Under the pieces are notes generated by a model. It ran no database searches, had not been told where the DNA came from, and worked only from the letters and a program-made list of their open reading frames with translations. This document shows positions 35,452 through 44,230 of a DNA stretch of 64,000 bases, piece by piece. Source of the DNA: DATJLY01 sp963729295 (GTDB lineage Bacteria > Pseudomonadota > Alphaproteobacteria > ATCC43930 > CGMCC-115725); contig CAVSNJ010000027.1 in the NCBI GenBank assembly GCA_963729295.1, forward strand, positions 282,614-346,613, read 5' to 3'. A program made the position numbers and the translations under genes. The first letter of the stretch is position 1. Each line of letters begins with the position of its first letter.

Positions 35452-36471
35452 ATGCAGGTCTTCCGCTGGGCCGCCACGGCGCTCGCCCCCGCCCTCATCC
35501 TCACCGTCACGCTCGCACGCGCGGCCGAACCGCTCGCCATCCGCATCGCCTGGGCCGCCGTGCCGGGACAACTGCCGGCGGTGCTTTATCAGAAGCGCGA
35601 CATCCTGCGCCATTACGGCACGAGCTACACTGTCGAGCCCGTCTATAGCCGCGGCAGCGGCACGCAGATCACGGCGCTGGCGTCCGGCGAATTGCAGATG
35701 GCTCTCTATGCGCCGTCGGCCTTCGCGCTCACGATCGAGCGCGCCGGAATGGACGACATCCGCGTCATCGGCGATGCGACGCGCGACGGGTTCGACGACT
35801 ACTACTCGCGGCAATACATGGTGCGCGCCGAAAGCGCGATCCGCACGATCGACGATTTGAAGGGCAAGGTGCTGGGCGTCAACAGCATCAGCGGCGCGAT
35901 GGACATGGCGCTGCGCGCGGGACTGCGCCGACACGCGCTCGAGGACAAGCGCGACTATCGGATCGTCGAGGTCGATTTCCCCAACATGTTCGCCATGCTG
36001 ACGAGCGACAAGGTCGATCTCGGCTCGTTCACCACTCCGTTCTCGTTCACGGCCGAGAAAACGGGCGCGGCGCGCACGCTCTTCACCATGAAGGATCTGG
36101 TGGGCGAGCAGGACATCACCATCATGGCGGCGCGGGCCTCTTTCATCGCGAAGAACCGCCAGGCGCTCGTCGATTTCTTCGCGGATTCGCAGCGCGCCAT
36201 GCGCTGGTTCTACGACCCGGCGAACCGCGCCGAGGTCCTGTCGATCATATCGTCTTTCTCGAAGCAGCCGGCATCGGCCTATGCCGACTGGCTCTTCACC
36301 CGGGCGGACGATTACCGCGACCCCGATCTCCGGCCCAATCTCGACGCCGTGCAGCACGACATCGACCGCGAGGTCGAGCTCGGGTTCCTGGCGAAGGGGT
36401 TCGACGTCAAGACATACGCCGACCTCACGCTGATCGACGACGCCGTCAAGGAGCGCGCGGCCGGGAACTAG
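35452..36471 (+). CDS. ABC substrate-binding protein, NMT1/TauA type (orphan)
   Basis: 339 aa, signal peptide in residues 1-24 (AATALAPALILTVTLARAA). The mature part is a type II binding protein: LAIRIAWAAVPGQLPAVLYQ, YSRGSGTQITALASGELQMA, TIDDLKGKVLGVNSISGAMD and MLTSDKVDLGSFTTPF. It would feed a NitT/TauT importer, but no permease or ATPase is adjacent. It ends tail to tail with the luciferase-like gene, overlapping 4 bases. Confidence 0.85.
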   Translation: MQVFRWAATALAPALILTVTLARAAEPLAIRIAWAAVPGQLPAVLYQKRDILRHYGTSYTVEPVYSRGSGTQITALASGELQMALYAPSAFALTIERAGMDDIRVIGDATRDGFDDYYSRQYMVRAESAIRTIDDLKGKVLGVNSISGAMDMALRAGLRRHALEDKRDYRIVEVDFPNMFAMLTSDKVDLGSFTTPFSFTAEKTGAARTLFTMKDLVGEQDITIMAARASFIAKNRQALVDFFADSQRAMRWFYDPANRAEVLSIISSFSKQPASAYADWLFTRADDYRDPDLRPNLDAVQHDIDREVELGFLAKGFDVKTYADLTLIDDAVKERAAGN

Positions 36472-37715
36472 CCGAGCGGCGTGCCGCGCGCCTCGGCGGC
36501 GACGCCGCGCGCCTGGGCCTCGGCGCGCGTTTCCTTGAACACGCCGGAAATACGCGTGCCCGGATATTCCTCCTTCAGGCGCGGATAAACCTCGCGCGCG
36601 AACATGCGGATGCCGTGCACCGTGTCGTCGTGCTCGAGGAAGCCGGCCTGGCCCATGATGAGCAGGTGCCCGAAGCCGCCGACATGGTCGTAGAACTTGC
36701 TGATCTGCGCATGCACCTGGTCGGGAGTGCCGCAGAACATAATGCCGCGCTCCATCGCCGTCTCGACCTTCATGTTGCGGCCGAAATTGGCGTGGTCGCC
36801 CTGCGTCGTCGCGCCCGCCGCCTTCAAGGACGCGACCGTTCCGGCGACGCCGACATAGCCGGGCGGCGAGGCGAAATGGCGCGGCACCTTGTTGGCGTTC
36901 AAGTACCACAAGAGCTTGTCCGCGCCTTCATAAGCCCTGCTCTCGCTCTCGCCGACATAGACGAGCGCGGCATAAGCGAGGCGGTCAATCGGCACGTTCT
37001 CGCCGCGCCCCGCGGCGCGCCAGCCGCGGCGATAGGATTCGTAGACCGCGCGCGTCCCCTCGTAGCCGGTGAGGAAGGTCGCCTGCACGAAGCCGTGCGC
37101 GCCGACATTCTGCGCGCCCGACGCGCTCGTCGTCGAGACCCACACCGGCGGATGCGGCTGCTGCCACGGCCGCGGCCAGATGTTGACGGCGCGGTAGTGG
37201 AAGAAGCGGCCTTCGTGGCTGAACGGTCCGTCATGGCTCGTCCAGGCGCGGACGATGAGGTCGAGCGCCTCCCAGTGCCGCTCGTTCATTCGCACCGGGT
37301 TGCTGTTCGCCGGCAAGAGCTCGTACGGCACGCCGCGCACGAACCCGGCCTCGAGCCGTCCGTGCGAGAGAATGTCGATCATCGCCATTTCCTCGGCGAC
37401 GCGCACCGGCTGGCGGCGGTTGGCGACCGGATTGCCGAGGATCAGGATGCGCGCCTTCGAGGTGACGCGCGCAACCGCGGCCATCATCAGCGGCGCTGCG
37501 GGATCGACGCAGGTCACCGTCTGATGATGCTCGTTCATCATGATCTCGACGCCTTCCTCCTCGGCGATCTGCCATTCCTTGAGATAGCGGTCGTAGAGTG
37601 CGGCGCCCTTCTGGGGATCGTAGATCCGGTTCGGCAGATTGACGCGAACCAACTCATAAGTGTCCGCCGGCGGCAGGTAGGGATAGGCCGTCTCGGTGAA
37701 ATGCCAAGCCTGCAT
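36468..37715 (-). CDS. LLM-class (luciferase-like) flavin monooxygenase
   Basis: 415 aa TIM-barrel of the bacterial luciferase-like family: IMMNEHHQTVTCVDPAAPLM, ILILGNPVANRRQPVRVAEE, AMIDILSHGRLEAGFVRGVP and FCGTPDQVHAQISKFYDHVG. It is probably FMN-dependent and paired with a flavin reductase elsewhere. It follows the alpha/beta hydrolase by 27 bases in one minus-strand unit. The substrate is unknown. Confidence 0.9.
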   Translation of the reverse strand: MQAWHFTETAYPYLPPADTYELVRVNLPNRIYDPQKGAALYDRYLKEWQIAEEEGVEIMMNEHHQTVTCVDPAAPLMMAAVARVTSKARILILGNPVANRRQPVRVAEEMAMIDILSHGRLEAGFVRGVPYELLPANSNPVRMNERHWEALDLIVRAWTSHDGPFSHEGRFFHYRAVNIWPRPWQQPHPPVWVSTTSASGAQNVGAHGFVQATFLTGYEGTRAVYESYRRGWRAAGRGENVPIDRLAYAALVYVGESESRAYEGADKLLWYLNANKVPRHFASPPGYVGVAGTVASLKAAGATTQGDHANFGRNMKVETAMERGIMFCGTPDQVHAQISKFYDHVGGFGHLLIMGQAGFLEHDDTVHGIRMFAREVYPRLKEEYPGTRISGVFKETRAEAQARGVAAEARGTPLG

Positions 37716-37742
37716 GGCGTGCGTTCTCCTTGATGTTCTTCG

Positions 37743-38504
37743 TCAGGCGTCGAGGAAGCGCAAAACCTTCGCCGCGAGCGCGTCCGGCTGTTCGAGCTGG
37801 ACGGCATGCGCCGCGTTGGCGATGGCCTCGACCTGCGCCCGCGGCAGGAGCCGCGCGTAGCGCTCGATATACGCAGCCGAAACGATGCCGTCGCTCTCGC
37901 CGCGCAGGAAGAGGCTCGGCATGCTCGCGCGATGGAGCCGGCGGCGAAGCTTCGGGTTGTGCATCCACGGCTCCCACACCAGCATGGCAAAGGTCTCGCG
38001 GTTGCGCACCATGACGGTGAGCTCGTCGTCCGAAAGCCGCGACGGCTCGACCACGTGCTTTGCCGGATCGACATAGAGCCAGCGCTCGACCTGCTCCTGC
38101 GGCACGGCGAACACGTCGGGAATGTCGAGCGTCTCGACCACGCCGGTCTTGACCCCGACGGGCGCCACCAGCGCCAGCTTGCGGAACCGCTCGGGCGCCT
38201 TCGTCGCCATCTCCGCGGCGATCCAGCCGCCGATCGTGATGCCGACGAGATCGACTTTGGCGAGGTCGAGCCGGTCCAACAGCTCGAGATAGATGTGCGC
38301 GATATCGTCGCACGTGTCGATCCAGTCGGGCAGTTCGGAATGACCGAAGCCCGGGTGCGACGGCACGATGACGCGACGCCCCTTGGCAAGGAGCCCGATG
38401 AAAGCCTGATCCTGCGGCAGCCCCCGCGCGCTGTGCAAAAAGAGCAGCGGCGCGCCCCCGCCGTCCTCGTGCAGCTCGAGCTCGAGGCCCGCAAGCTTCA
38501 GCAT
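37743..38504 (-). CDS. Alpha/beta hydrolase fold protein with Thr at the nucleophile position
   Basis: 253 aa from the ATG at 38504; a GTG four codons upstream is possible. The fold is clear: PLLFLHSARGLPQDQAF (oxyanion region), RVIVPSHPGFGHSELPDW, and the C-terminal NAAHAVQLEQPDALAAKV with the His. The nucleophile elbow reads VGITIGGWIAAEMATKA, with Thr (ACG) where Ser is expected. It may be a non-classical or inactive hydrolase. It shares a unit with the LLM oxidoreductase. Confidence 0.85.
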   Translation of the reverse strand: MLKLAGLELELHEDGGGAPLLFLHSARGLPQDQAFIGLLAKGRRVIVPSHPGFGHSELPDWIDTCDDIAHIYLELLDRLDLAKVDLVGITIGGWIAAEMATKAPERFRKLALVAPVGVKTGVVETLDIPDVFAVPQEQVERWLYVDPAKHVVEPSRLSDDELTVMVRNRETFAMLVWEPWMHNPKLRRRLHRASMPSLFLRGESDGIVSAAYIERYARLLPRAQVEAIANAAHAVQLEQPDALAAKVLRFLDA

Positions 38505-38659
38505 CTCTTTCTTCACCGGCCCGAACCTCCCTCGCGCGACTGAGGGCGATACTATTTCACCCCGCGAAAAGGGGCGCAATAGAGCCCACTTTTGAACTGT
38601 CGCGGTCGCTGTCCGTTTCCCGTATGGTTGAATGACGATCCCGTCCCAGGCCGCAAGCG

Positions 38660-40261
38660 ATGCCATCCGTTCGCAACCGCCGCAAGATCCTCTGCGTCTT
38701 TCCCGCCTACAGCCCGTCTTTCGGCACGTTCGAATATTCCTACAAGCTGCGCGGCGCGACGCGCGCCTTCATGCCGCCGCAAGGGCTTCTGGTCATCGCG
38801 TCCTATCTGCCGCGCGAGTGGGACATCCGCTTCATCGACGAGAACATCCGCCGCGCGCGGCCCACCGATTTCGCGTGGGCCGATGCGGTGCTCGTCTCCG
38901 GCATGCACGTGCAGCGCCCCGCCATCATCGACATCGCGCGGCGCGCGCATCGCTTCGGCAAGACGGTGGCGCTGGGCGGGCCGTCGGTGTCGGGCGCGCC
39001 CGAGCTTTACGGCGAGTTCGACTATATCCATGTCGGGGAATTGGGCGACGGCACCGACCGGCTCATCGCGCTTCTCGACGCCGATCCGCGCCGGCCGCCG
39101 CAACAAATTCGCTGCGACACGGGCGAGCGCTTGCCGCTCACCGAGTTTCCGGCACCGGCCTATCATCTCGCCGAGCTTCGGCGCTATTTCCTCGGCAGCG
39201 TGCAGTTCTCGAGCGGCTGCCCGTACCGCTGCGAATTCTGCGACATCCCGGCGCTTTACGGCCGCAACCCGCGTTTGAAGACGCCGCAGCAGGTGACCGT
39301 CGAGCTCGACGCCATGCTGGAGCACGGCAACCTGGGCGCGGTCTACTTCGTCGACGACAACTTCATCGGCAACCGCCGCGCCGCGCGCGAGCTCGTCGAG
39401 CATCTGCTGCAATGGCAGAAGGCGCGCGGCTATCCGATCGAGTTCGCGTGCGAGGCGACGCTCAACATCGCCAAATATCCGGACCTGCTGGCGCTCATGC
39501 GCGAGGCGTTCTTCGGCACCGTGTTCTGCGGCATCGAGACGCCGGAGCCCGAGGCGCTCCGCGCCATGCGCAAGGACCAGAACGCGACCATCCCGATGCT
39601 CGAGGCGATCGCGACGCTCAATTCCTTCGGCATCGAGGTGGTCGCCGGCATGATCATGGGGCTCGATACCGATACGCGCGACTCCGGTCAGCGCATCGTC
39701 GAGTTCGCGACCCGCGCCAACATTCCGATGCTGACCCTCAACCTGCTTCAGGCGCTGCCGAAGACGCCGCTGTGGGACCGGCTCGCCGCCGCGGACCGCA
39801 TCATCGGCGACCCGGCGCGGGAGTCGAACGTGCGCTTCCTCCTGCCCTATGACGAGGTCGTCGCCATGTGGCGCCGCACCGTCGCCGAGCTTTACGCGCC
39901 CGAGGCGATCTACGCGCGCTTCGCCTACAACGTCGAGCACACGTTTCCCAATCGCATCCGCCCGCCCGCCTCGCCGGCGCGCGCCTCGTGGGCGAATGTG
40001 AGGAAGGGCATGCGCATCCTCGCCAATCTTCTCGCTCGCGTCGGCGTTGTCGCCGATTACCGCGCGACCTTCTGGCGCCATGCCTGGCCGCTCCTGCGCG
40101 CGGGCCGGATCGAAGACGTGATCCATATCGGCCTGGTCGCGCATCACCTCATCGAATTCTCGCGCGACGCCGTCTCGGGCGCCCAGAACGCATCGTTCTA
40201 CTCCAGCAAGATTCGCAGCCGCGGCACGATCGATTTAGAACCCGCCGACCTCGCCTCCTGA
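38660..40261 (+). CDS. hpnP: B12-binding radical SAM protein, hopanoid C-2 methylase (HpnP)-like
   Basis: 533 aa. The N-terminal B12-binding domain has PSFGTFEYSYKLRGATRAFM, RFIDENIRRARPTDFAWADA and SGMHVQRPAIIDIARRAHRF. The radical SAM core carries the cluster motif CPYRCEFC (C187, C191, C194), then VYFVDDNFIGNRRAARELVE and VFCGIETPEPEALRAM. The C-terminal DUF4070-type region ends with GLVAHHLIEFSRDAVSGAQN. Order, length and these motifs match HpnP, which methylates the hopanoid A ring at C-2 using SAM and cobalamin. Other DUF4070 proteins exist, so the reaction is likely, not proven. An HpnL-like gene follows after 12 bases. Confidence 0.72.
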   Translation: MPSVRNRRKILCVFPAYSPSFGTFEYSYKLRGATRAFMPPQGLLVIASYLPREWDIRFIDENIRRARPTDFAWADAVLVSGMHVQRPAIIDIARRAHRFGKTVALGGPSVSGAPELYGEFDYIHVGELGDGTDRLIALLDADPRRPPQQIRCDTGERLPLTEFPAPAYHLAELRRYFLGSVQFSSGCPYRCEFCDIPALYGRNPRLKTPQQVTVELDAMLEHGNLGAVYFVDDNFIGNRRAARELVEHLLQWQKARGYPIEFACEATLNIAKYPDLLALMREAFFGTVFCGIETPEPEALRAMRKDQNATIPMLEAIATLNSFGIEVVAGMIMGLDTDTRDSGQRIVEFATRANIPMLTLNLLQALPKTPLWDRLAAADRIIGDPARESNVRFLLPYDEVVAMWRRTVAELYAPEAIYARFAYNVEHTFPNRIRPPASPARASWANVRKGMRILANLLARVGVVADYRATFWRHAWPLLRAGRIEDVIHIGLVAHHLIEFSRDAVSGAQNASFYSSKIRSRGTIDLEPADLAS

Positions 40262-40273
40262 CGCGGCGCCCCA

Positions 40274-41299
40274 ATGCGCATTGCCACATTCGTTACCTGG
40301 CTCATCGGCGCCGGGCTTCTCGCCGGTCTGCTCGCCATGAACGACGCGGGCAAGATCTTCGCCGCGGCCTGGCAGCTCCACTTGTGGCTCATCGCCATCG
40401 CGCTCTATCACGGCGTGCCGCTTATGTTTGACGTGCTCGGCTGGCGCCGGCTGTTCGAGCGCCCGCCCGATTTCCTGCGCCTCGTGCGCATCCGCTGGAT
40501 CGGCGAGGCGGTCAACGGCCTCCTGCCGGTGCCGCATCTGGGCGAGATCCTGCGCGCCAAGCTGCCGCACGACGAGGGCAGCGACCTCACCGATTCCGCC
40601 ACCTCGGTGATCGGCGATGTCACCATCGGGCTCGCGACGCAGATCGTCTTCATCGCCGCGGGGCTCGCCTATTTCGCGCTCAGGAGCGGGCGCGACACGC
40701 TGTTCCGCTCGGCGCTCACGATCGCGGCGCTGGCCTTCTTCGGCGTCGGCTTTTATTGGGCGCAGCGCACGCGCTGGTTCAGTCGGGCCGCGGACACGGT
40801 GGGGCAGTTCATCGGGTCACGGACCCTCGACGGCGCGGCCATTCGTCGGGTCGAGGACGCGCTGCACCGGCTCTACGGACATCGCCGCGCCGTGGCGGTG
40901 GCGTCCGTCTGGCGGCTCCTGAGCTGGTTCGCCGGCGCCGGCGAAATCTGGCTCGTGCCTTACCTCCTGGGCCAGCCGATCGGTATCGGCGACGCCGTCA
41001 CGCTAGAGAGCCTGAGCCAGGGCGCGCGCGCAGCGGCCTTCATCATCCCCGGCGGGCTCGGCGTGCAGGACGGCACGCTCATGGTGCTGTCGCAGCAGCT
41101 CGGCCTCGGCGGCGACCTCGGTCTCGTGATCTCGCTGGTCAAGCGGTTCCGCGAGTTGGCGCTCGGAATTCCGGCGCTGGTGCTGGCCTATTCCGGCGAG
41201 CTCCGGCGCTGGCGCCGGAGCTCTCAGGCCGGCAGCACGCGGCTCAGCATGCGCGCGACGCGCGGCATGATCCGCGGCCGCAGCAGCCGCGAATCATAA
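40274..41299 (+). CDS. Lysylphosphatidylglycerol-synthase-TM/UPF0104 membrane protein (HpnL-like)
   Basis: 341 aa, about eight membrane helices. Family stretches are EAVNGLLPVPHLGEILRAKL, ATSVIGDVTIGLATQIVFIA and ESLSQGARAAAFIIPGGLGV followed by QDGTLMVLSQQLGL. UPF0104/HpnL proteins are flippase-like and often sit in hopanoid or glycolipid clusters. It follows the HpnP-like gene and overlaps the diiron gene tail to tail by 76 bases; the basic last 30 residues lie in that overlap. Confidence 0.85.
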   Translation: MRIATFVTWLIGAGLLAGLLAMNDAGKIFAAAWQLHLWLIAIALYHGVPLMFDVLGWRRLFERPPDFLRLVRIRWIGEAVNGLLPVPHLGEILRAKLPHDEGSDLTDSATSVIGDVTIGLATQIVFIAAGLAYFALRSGRDTLFRSALTIAALAFFGVGFYWAQRTRWFSRAADTVGQFIGSRTLDGAAIRRVEDALHRLYGHRRAVAVASVWRLLSWFAGAGEIWLVPYLLGQPIGIGDAVTLESLSQGARAAAFIIPGGLGVQDGTLMVLSQQLGLGGDLGLVISLVKRFRELALGIPALVLAYSGELRRWRRSSQAGSTRLSMRATRGMIRGRSSRES

Positions 41300-42078
41300 C
41301 GCGCCATGCGGCGGTCCTGCTCGCGTGCGCAGAGCGCGAAGAATTCGCGCGGCTTGAGGTTGAGGCCCACTGCCTCGCCGCCGGTGCGGGTGAAATTCTT
41401 GTCGTCGACGGCGCGCGCCAGCGAGAGCCGCCCCCACGCCTGGACCCAAAGCGCCGCCAGGCGCTGCAGATCGAGCTTCAGGCGCGCCGGCCAGCCGCGG
41501 TTGATGCGGGTATAGGCCACCCAGTTGACGAAGAAGAGGTTGTGCCGCGCCTCCTCCTGGATGATCGGCTCGAACACTTCGACGAGCGGCGCCGGGAAGA
41601 AGCCCAATTCCTGCGCCAGCTTGAACAGGCCGAAGGCGAAGAACGAATCGAAGCATTCGCCATACCCGGTCCTGAGGAAGCCCCACTCGGCGTCGGGGAT
41701 GACGACGTAGGGCTCCTCCCCCTTGAGGCCTATGCCATAGTGCCGGATCATGTGGGCCAGCACTTCCTTGTGGCGGCGTTCTTCCCAGGCGTTGAGCGCC
41801 ACCGCCTTCCGGATGAGCGGGTCCCGGCTCGCCCCGGCCAGCGCCTCCATGCGCCGCGCCGCCCGCTCCTCGGTGTTCACGGCGATGTCCCAGAATGGCA
41901 GCCCGACGAGGCGCTGGAGCGCATCCGGGGCGAGGGACGGCCATGCAATCACCGCAGGTCGATAGGGATCGAAACTGTCGAGCAGCATGTGGCAGAATAG
42001 TTGCCTGTGCGCCTCCGATCCGATGGCGATCGCTTGATTTTGCGCGAATTCGCTTGCGATCTGGGATGTTTCCGGCAT
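41224..42078 (-). CDS. Ferritin-like diiron protein
   Basis: 284 aa, helical. Two EExxH-type motifs are seen, EERRHKEVLAHMIRH near residue 100 and IIQEEARHNLFFVNWVAY near 170, with further acidic ligands in VNTEERAARRMEALAG. This fits a ferritin-like diiron carboxylate oxygenase. It is divergent from the GT4 gene (81 bases) and convergent with the HpnL-like gene. The reaction is unknown; its position suggests action on the same lipid or glycoconjugate. Confidence 0.8.
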   Translation of the reverse strand: MPETSQIASEFAQNQAIAIGSEAHRQLFCHMLLDSFDPYRPAVIAWPSLAPDALQRLVGLPFWDIAVNTEERAARRMEALAGASRDPLIRKAVALNAWEERRHKEVLAHMIRHYGIGLKGEEPYVVIPDAEWGFLRTGYGECFDSFFAFGLFKLAQELGFFPAPLVEVFEPIIQEEARHNLFFVNWVAYTRINRGWPARLKLDLQRLAALWVQAWGRLSLARAVDDKNFTRTGGEAVGLNLKPREFFALCAREQDRRMARYDSRLLRPRIMPRVARMLSRVLPA

Positions 42079-42159
42079 GGCCTACCCTATAGCACAGGGA
42101 ATGCGACCCGGTTCGGACGCGTTCCCCAGTCTGGACCAAGAAGACAGGGCGATGCCGCC

Positions 42160-43506
42160 ATGACCCTGACCGCCCCCGGCCTTGCCGAGGCGCCGGTCGC
42201 CCCCGCCCCACAACCGCTGCGGGTCGCGGCGCTGGTCAACCTTGCGCGAGGGACCGGCGCAGGCGGGCATGTCAAATGTTGGGAGCGCCTCGCCCAGGCC
42301 GCGCTGGGCTTCGAGGGAACGCTCGACCTGACGGTCTATTTCATGGGCAGCGAGGCGGCGCTGCGGCCGCTCGGCCGCAATGTGCGCTATGCCATCGAGC
42401 GGCCGGTGTTTGCGACCCGGCGCGTGCCGTTCCTGTCGCACGTGCCCGATCACACCGATCTCGCCCCCTGGCACGCCCGGCTCGCGCGCCAGTTGCCGCA
42501 GTACGATGTGATCCACACGACCGACGCCTATTTCGCTTTTTCACGCACCGCGGTTGGCGTGGCGCGGCGCAAGGGCATCCCGCTCGTGACTTCGGTGCAC
42601 ACCGATACGCCGCGCTATGCCCGCGTCTTCACGACGCAGACGGTCGAGCGCGTCTTCGGCAAGGGGCTTGCAGCGCGTGCGCTCCTCGATGGGCTCGGCT
42701 TTGCCCGCTATGCCGAGCGCCGTATGCTGCGCCAGCTCGAGCAGCATCAGCGCCTGTGCACGGGGGTTCTGGTGTCGCGCCCCGATCAATTGAAGGCCGC
42801 GCGCGCACTCAGCCGCGGCTATGCCGGCCTGTTGCGCCGCGGCATCGACCATTCGTTCTTTAACCCCGAAAAGCGCGACCGCGCCTGGCTCGCCGCACAG
42901 TACGGCATCGCGCCCGATGCGGTCGTCGTCGCGTTCGCCGGCCGCATCAATCGCGGCAAGAACGTCATGCTGCTCGCCGATGCCGTGGCCGAGATTGCCG
43001 CCGCGGGCACGCCCGTGCATCTCTTCTGCGCCGGCGCCGGGGAGGAGCGCGCGACCATCCTCGCGCGGCTGCCGCGCAACGCCATCTGCCCCGGCATCCT
43101 CGAGCCCGGGACCTTGGCGCGCGTCTATGCCAGCGCCGACATCTTCGCCTTTCCGTCCGCGATCGAGGAATACGCCAACGTCGTGCTCGAGGCGCTTGCC
43201 TCCGGGCTGCCGGTGCTGGTGGCGAGCGAAAGCGGCATGGACCGCGTCGTCGGCGAAGGCGAAACCGGGTTCGTGCTCCCCGGCAACAACAGCTTCGCCT
43301 GGTCGCGCTATCTGGCGCTTCTCGCGCACGACCGGGCGCGGCGCGAGGCGATGGGCGCGCGCGCGCGGCGCTATGCCGAGCACCGCCTGCCGACCTGGGC
43401 GGACGTGCTGTCCGAGGACCTTCTGCCGACCTGGCAACGCGCCTTCGCGGCAGCGCGACAATCCGATGTCCGCGCGCTCCGTCCTGCTGCTCGTCCCGCA
43501 TCCTGA
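42160..43506 (+). CDS. GT4 family glycosyltransferase
   Basis: 448 aa from the ATG at 42160. GT-B fold: N-terminal ALVNLARGTGAGGHVKCWER, middle IHTTDAYFAFSRTAVGVARR and HTDTPRYARVFT, then the nucleotide-binding half VVVAFAGRINRGKNVMLLAD and the EX7E motif in AIEEYANVVLEALASGLPVL. It transfers a sugar from a nucleotide donor; pairing with a PIG-L deacetylase suggests GlcNAc. The last 41 bases overlap the deacetylase gene. Confidence 0.9.
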   Translation: MTLTAPGLAEAPVAPAPQPLRVAALVNLARGTGAGGHVKCWERLAQAALGFEGTLDLTVYFMGSEAALRPLGRNVRYAIERPVFATRRVPFLSHVPDHTDLAPWHARLARQLPQYDVIHTTDAYFAFSRTAVGVARRKGIPLVTSVHTDTPRYARVFTTQTVERVFGKGLAARALLDGLGFARYAERRMLRQLEQHQRLCTGVLVSRPDQLKAARALSRGYAGLLRRGIDHSFFNPEKRDRAWLAAQYGIAPDAVVVAFAGRINRGKNVMLLADAVAEIAAAGTPVHLFCAGAGEERATILARLPRNAICPGILEPGTLARVYASADIFAFPSAIEEYANVVLEALASGLPVLVASESGMDRVVGEGETGFVLPGNNSFAWSRYLALLAHDRARREAMGARARRYAEHRLPTWADVLSEDLLPTWQRAFAAARQSDVRALRPAARPAS

Positions 43507-44230
43507 CGACGAGGTCGTCGGCTGCGCTGTCTCGATCCGCCGCGCGCGGGCCGACGGCGCCCGCTTCTTCGCCCTCTATCTCACGACCGGCGTACCGACG
43601 CGCGAGAGCCTGTGGCCGTGGCAGCGCGGTGAACACGCGCGGCGCGTCGAACGCCGCCGCACCGAGGCGCTCCGCGCCGCCGAGCTCCTCGGCATTGCGC
43701 CCGCGGGCTTCTGTGACTGGCCGGCGCGCGGGCTCAAGGCGGCGCTCGGGCCGGCGCTCGCGCGCATCCGCGAGAGCGTCGCCGCGCACGACGCCGCGGA
43801 AATCTGGACGCCCGCCTGGGAAGGCGCGCATCAGGATCACGATGTCGCGAATTTTCTCGCCGCGCGGCTTGCCTCGGAATGCGCCGTCGTCGAGTTCGCG
43901 GAATACCATTTGGCCGGCCGCCGACCGGTGTCGGGCCGCTTCAAGACGCCTGACGGGCGCGAGACGGTGGTGCGCCTCGATGACGAGGAACGGCGCTGGA
44001 AGCAGGAGCTTCTCGCCTGCTACCGCTCCGAACGCGGCAACCTCGCCCATATCGCCTGCGAGACCGAGTCGTTCCGGCCGCTCGCGCGTTATGATTACCG
44101 CGCGCGGCCGCACGAGGGCCGCCTGTTCTACGAGCGCTTTCAATGGGTACCCTTCCGCCATCCGCGCATCGACTTCGAACGGCCGGAACGCGTGCTGGCG
44201 GCCCTCGCGGCATTTCGCGACGGAGCCTAG
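43466..44230 (+). CDS. PIG-L/LmbE family deacetylase
   Basis: 254 aa. The zinc motif is PHPDDEVVGC at residues 11-20, with the second His in EGAHQDHDVANFLA. Homologues MshB, BshB and PIG-L remove acetyl from GlcNAc-linked substrates. It overlaps the GT4 gene by 41 bases, so the two are translated from one transcript and probably act in sequence. Confidence 0.9.
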   Translation: MSARSVLLLVPHPDDEVVGCAVSIRRARADGARFFALYLTTGVPTRESLWPWQRGEHARRVERRRTEALRAAELLGIAPAGFCDWPARGLKAALGPALARIRESVAAHDAAEIWTPAWEGAHQDHDVANFLAARLASECAVVEFAEYHLAGRRPVSGRFKTPDGRETVVRLDDEERRWKQELLACYRSERGNLAHIACETESFRPLARYDYRARPHEGRLFYERFQWVPFRHPRIDFERPERVLAALAAFRDGA

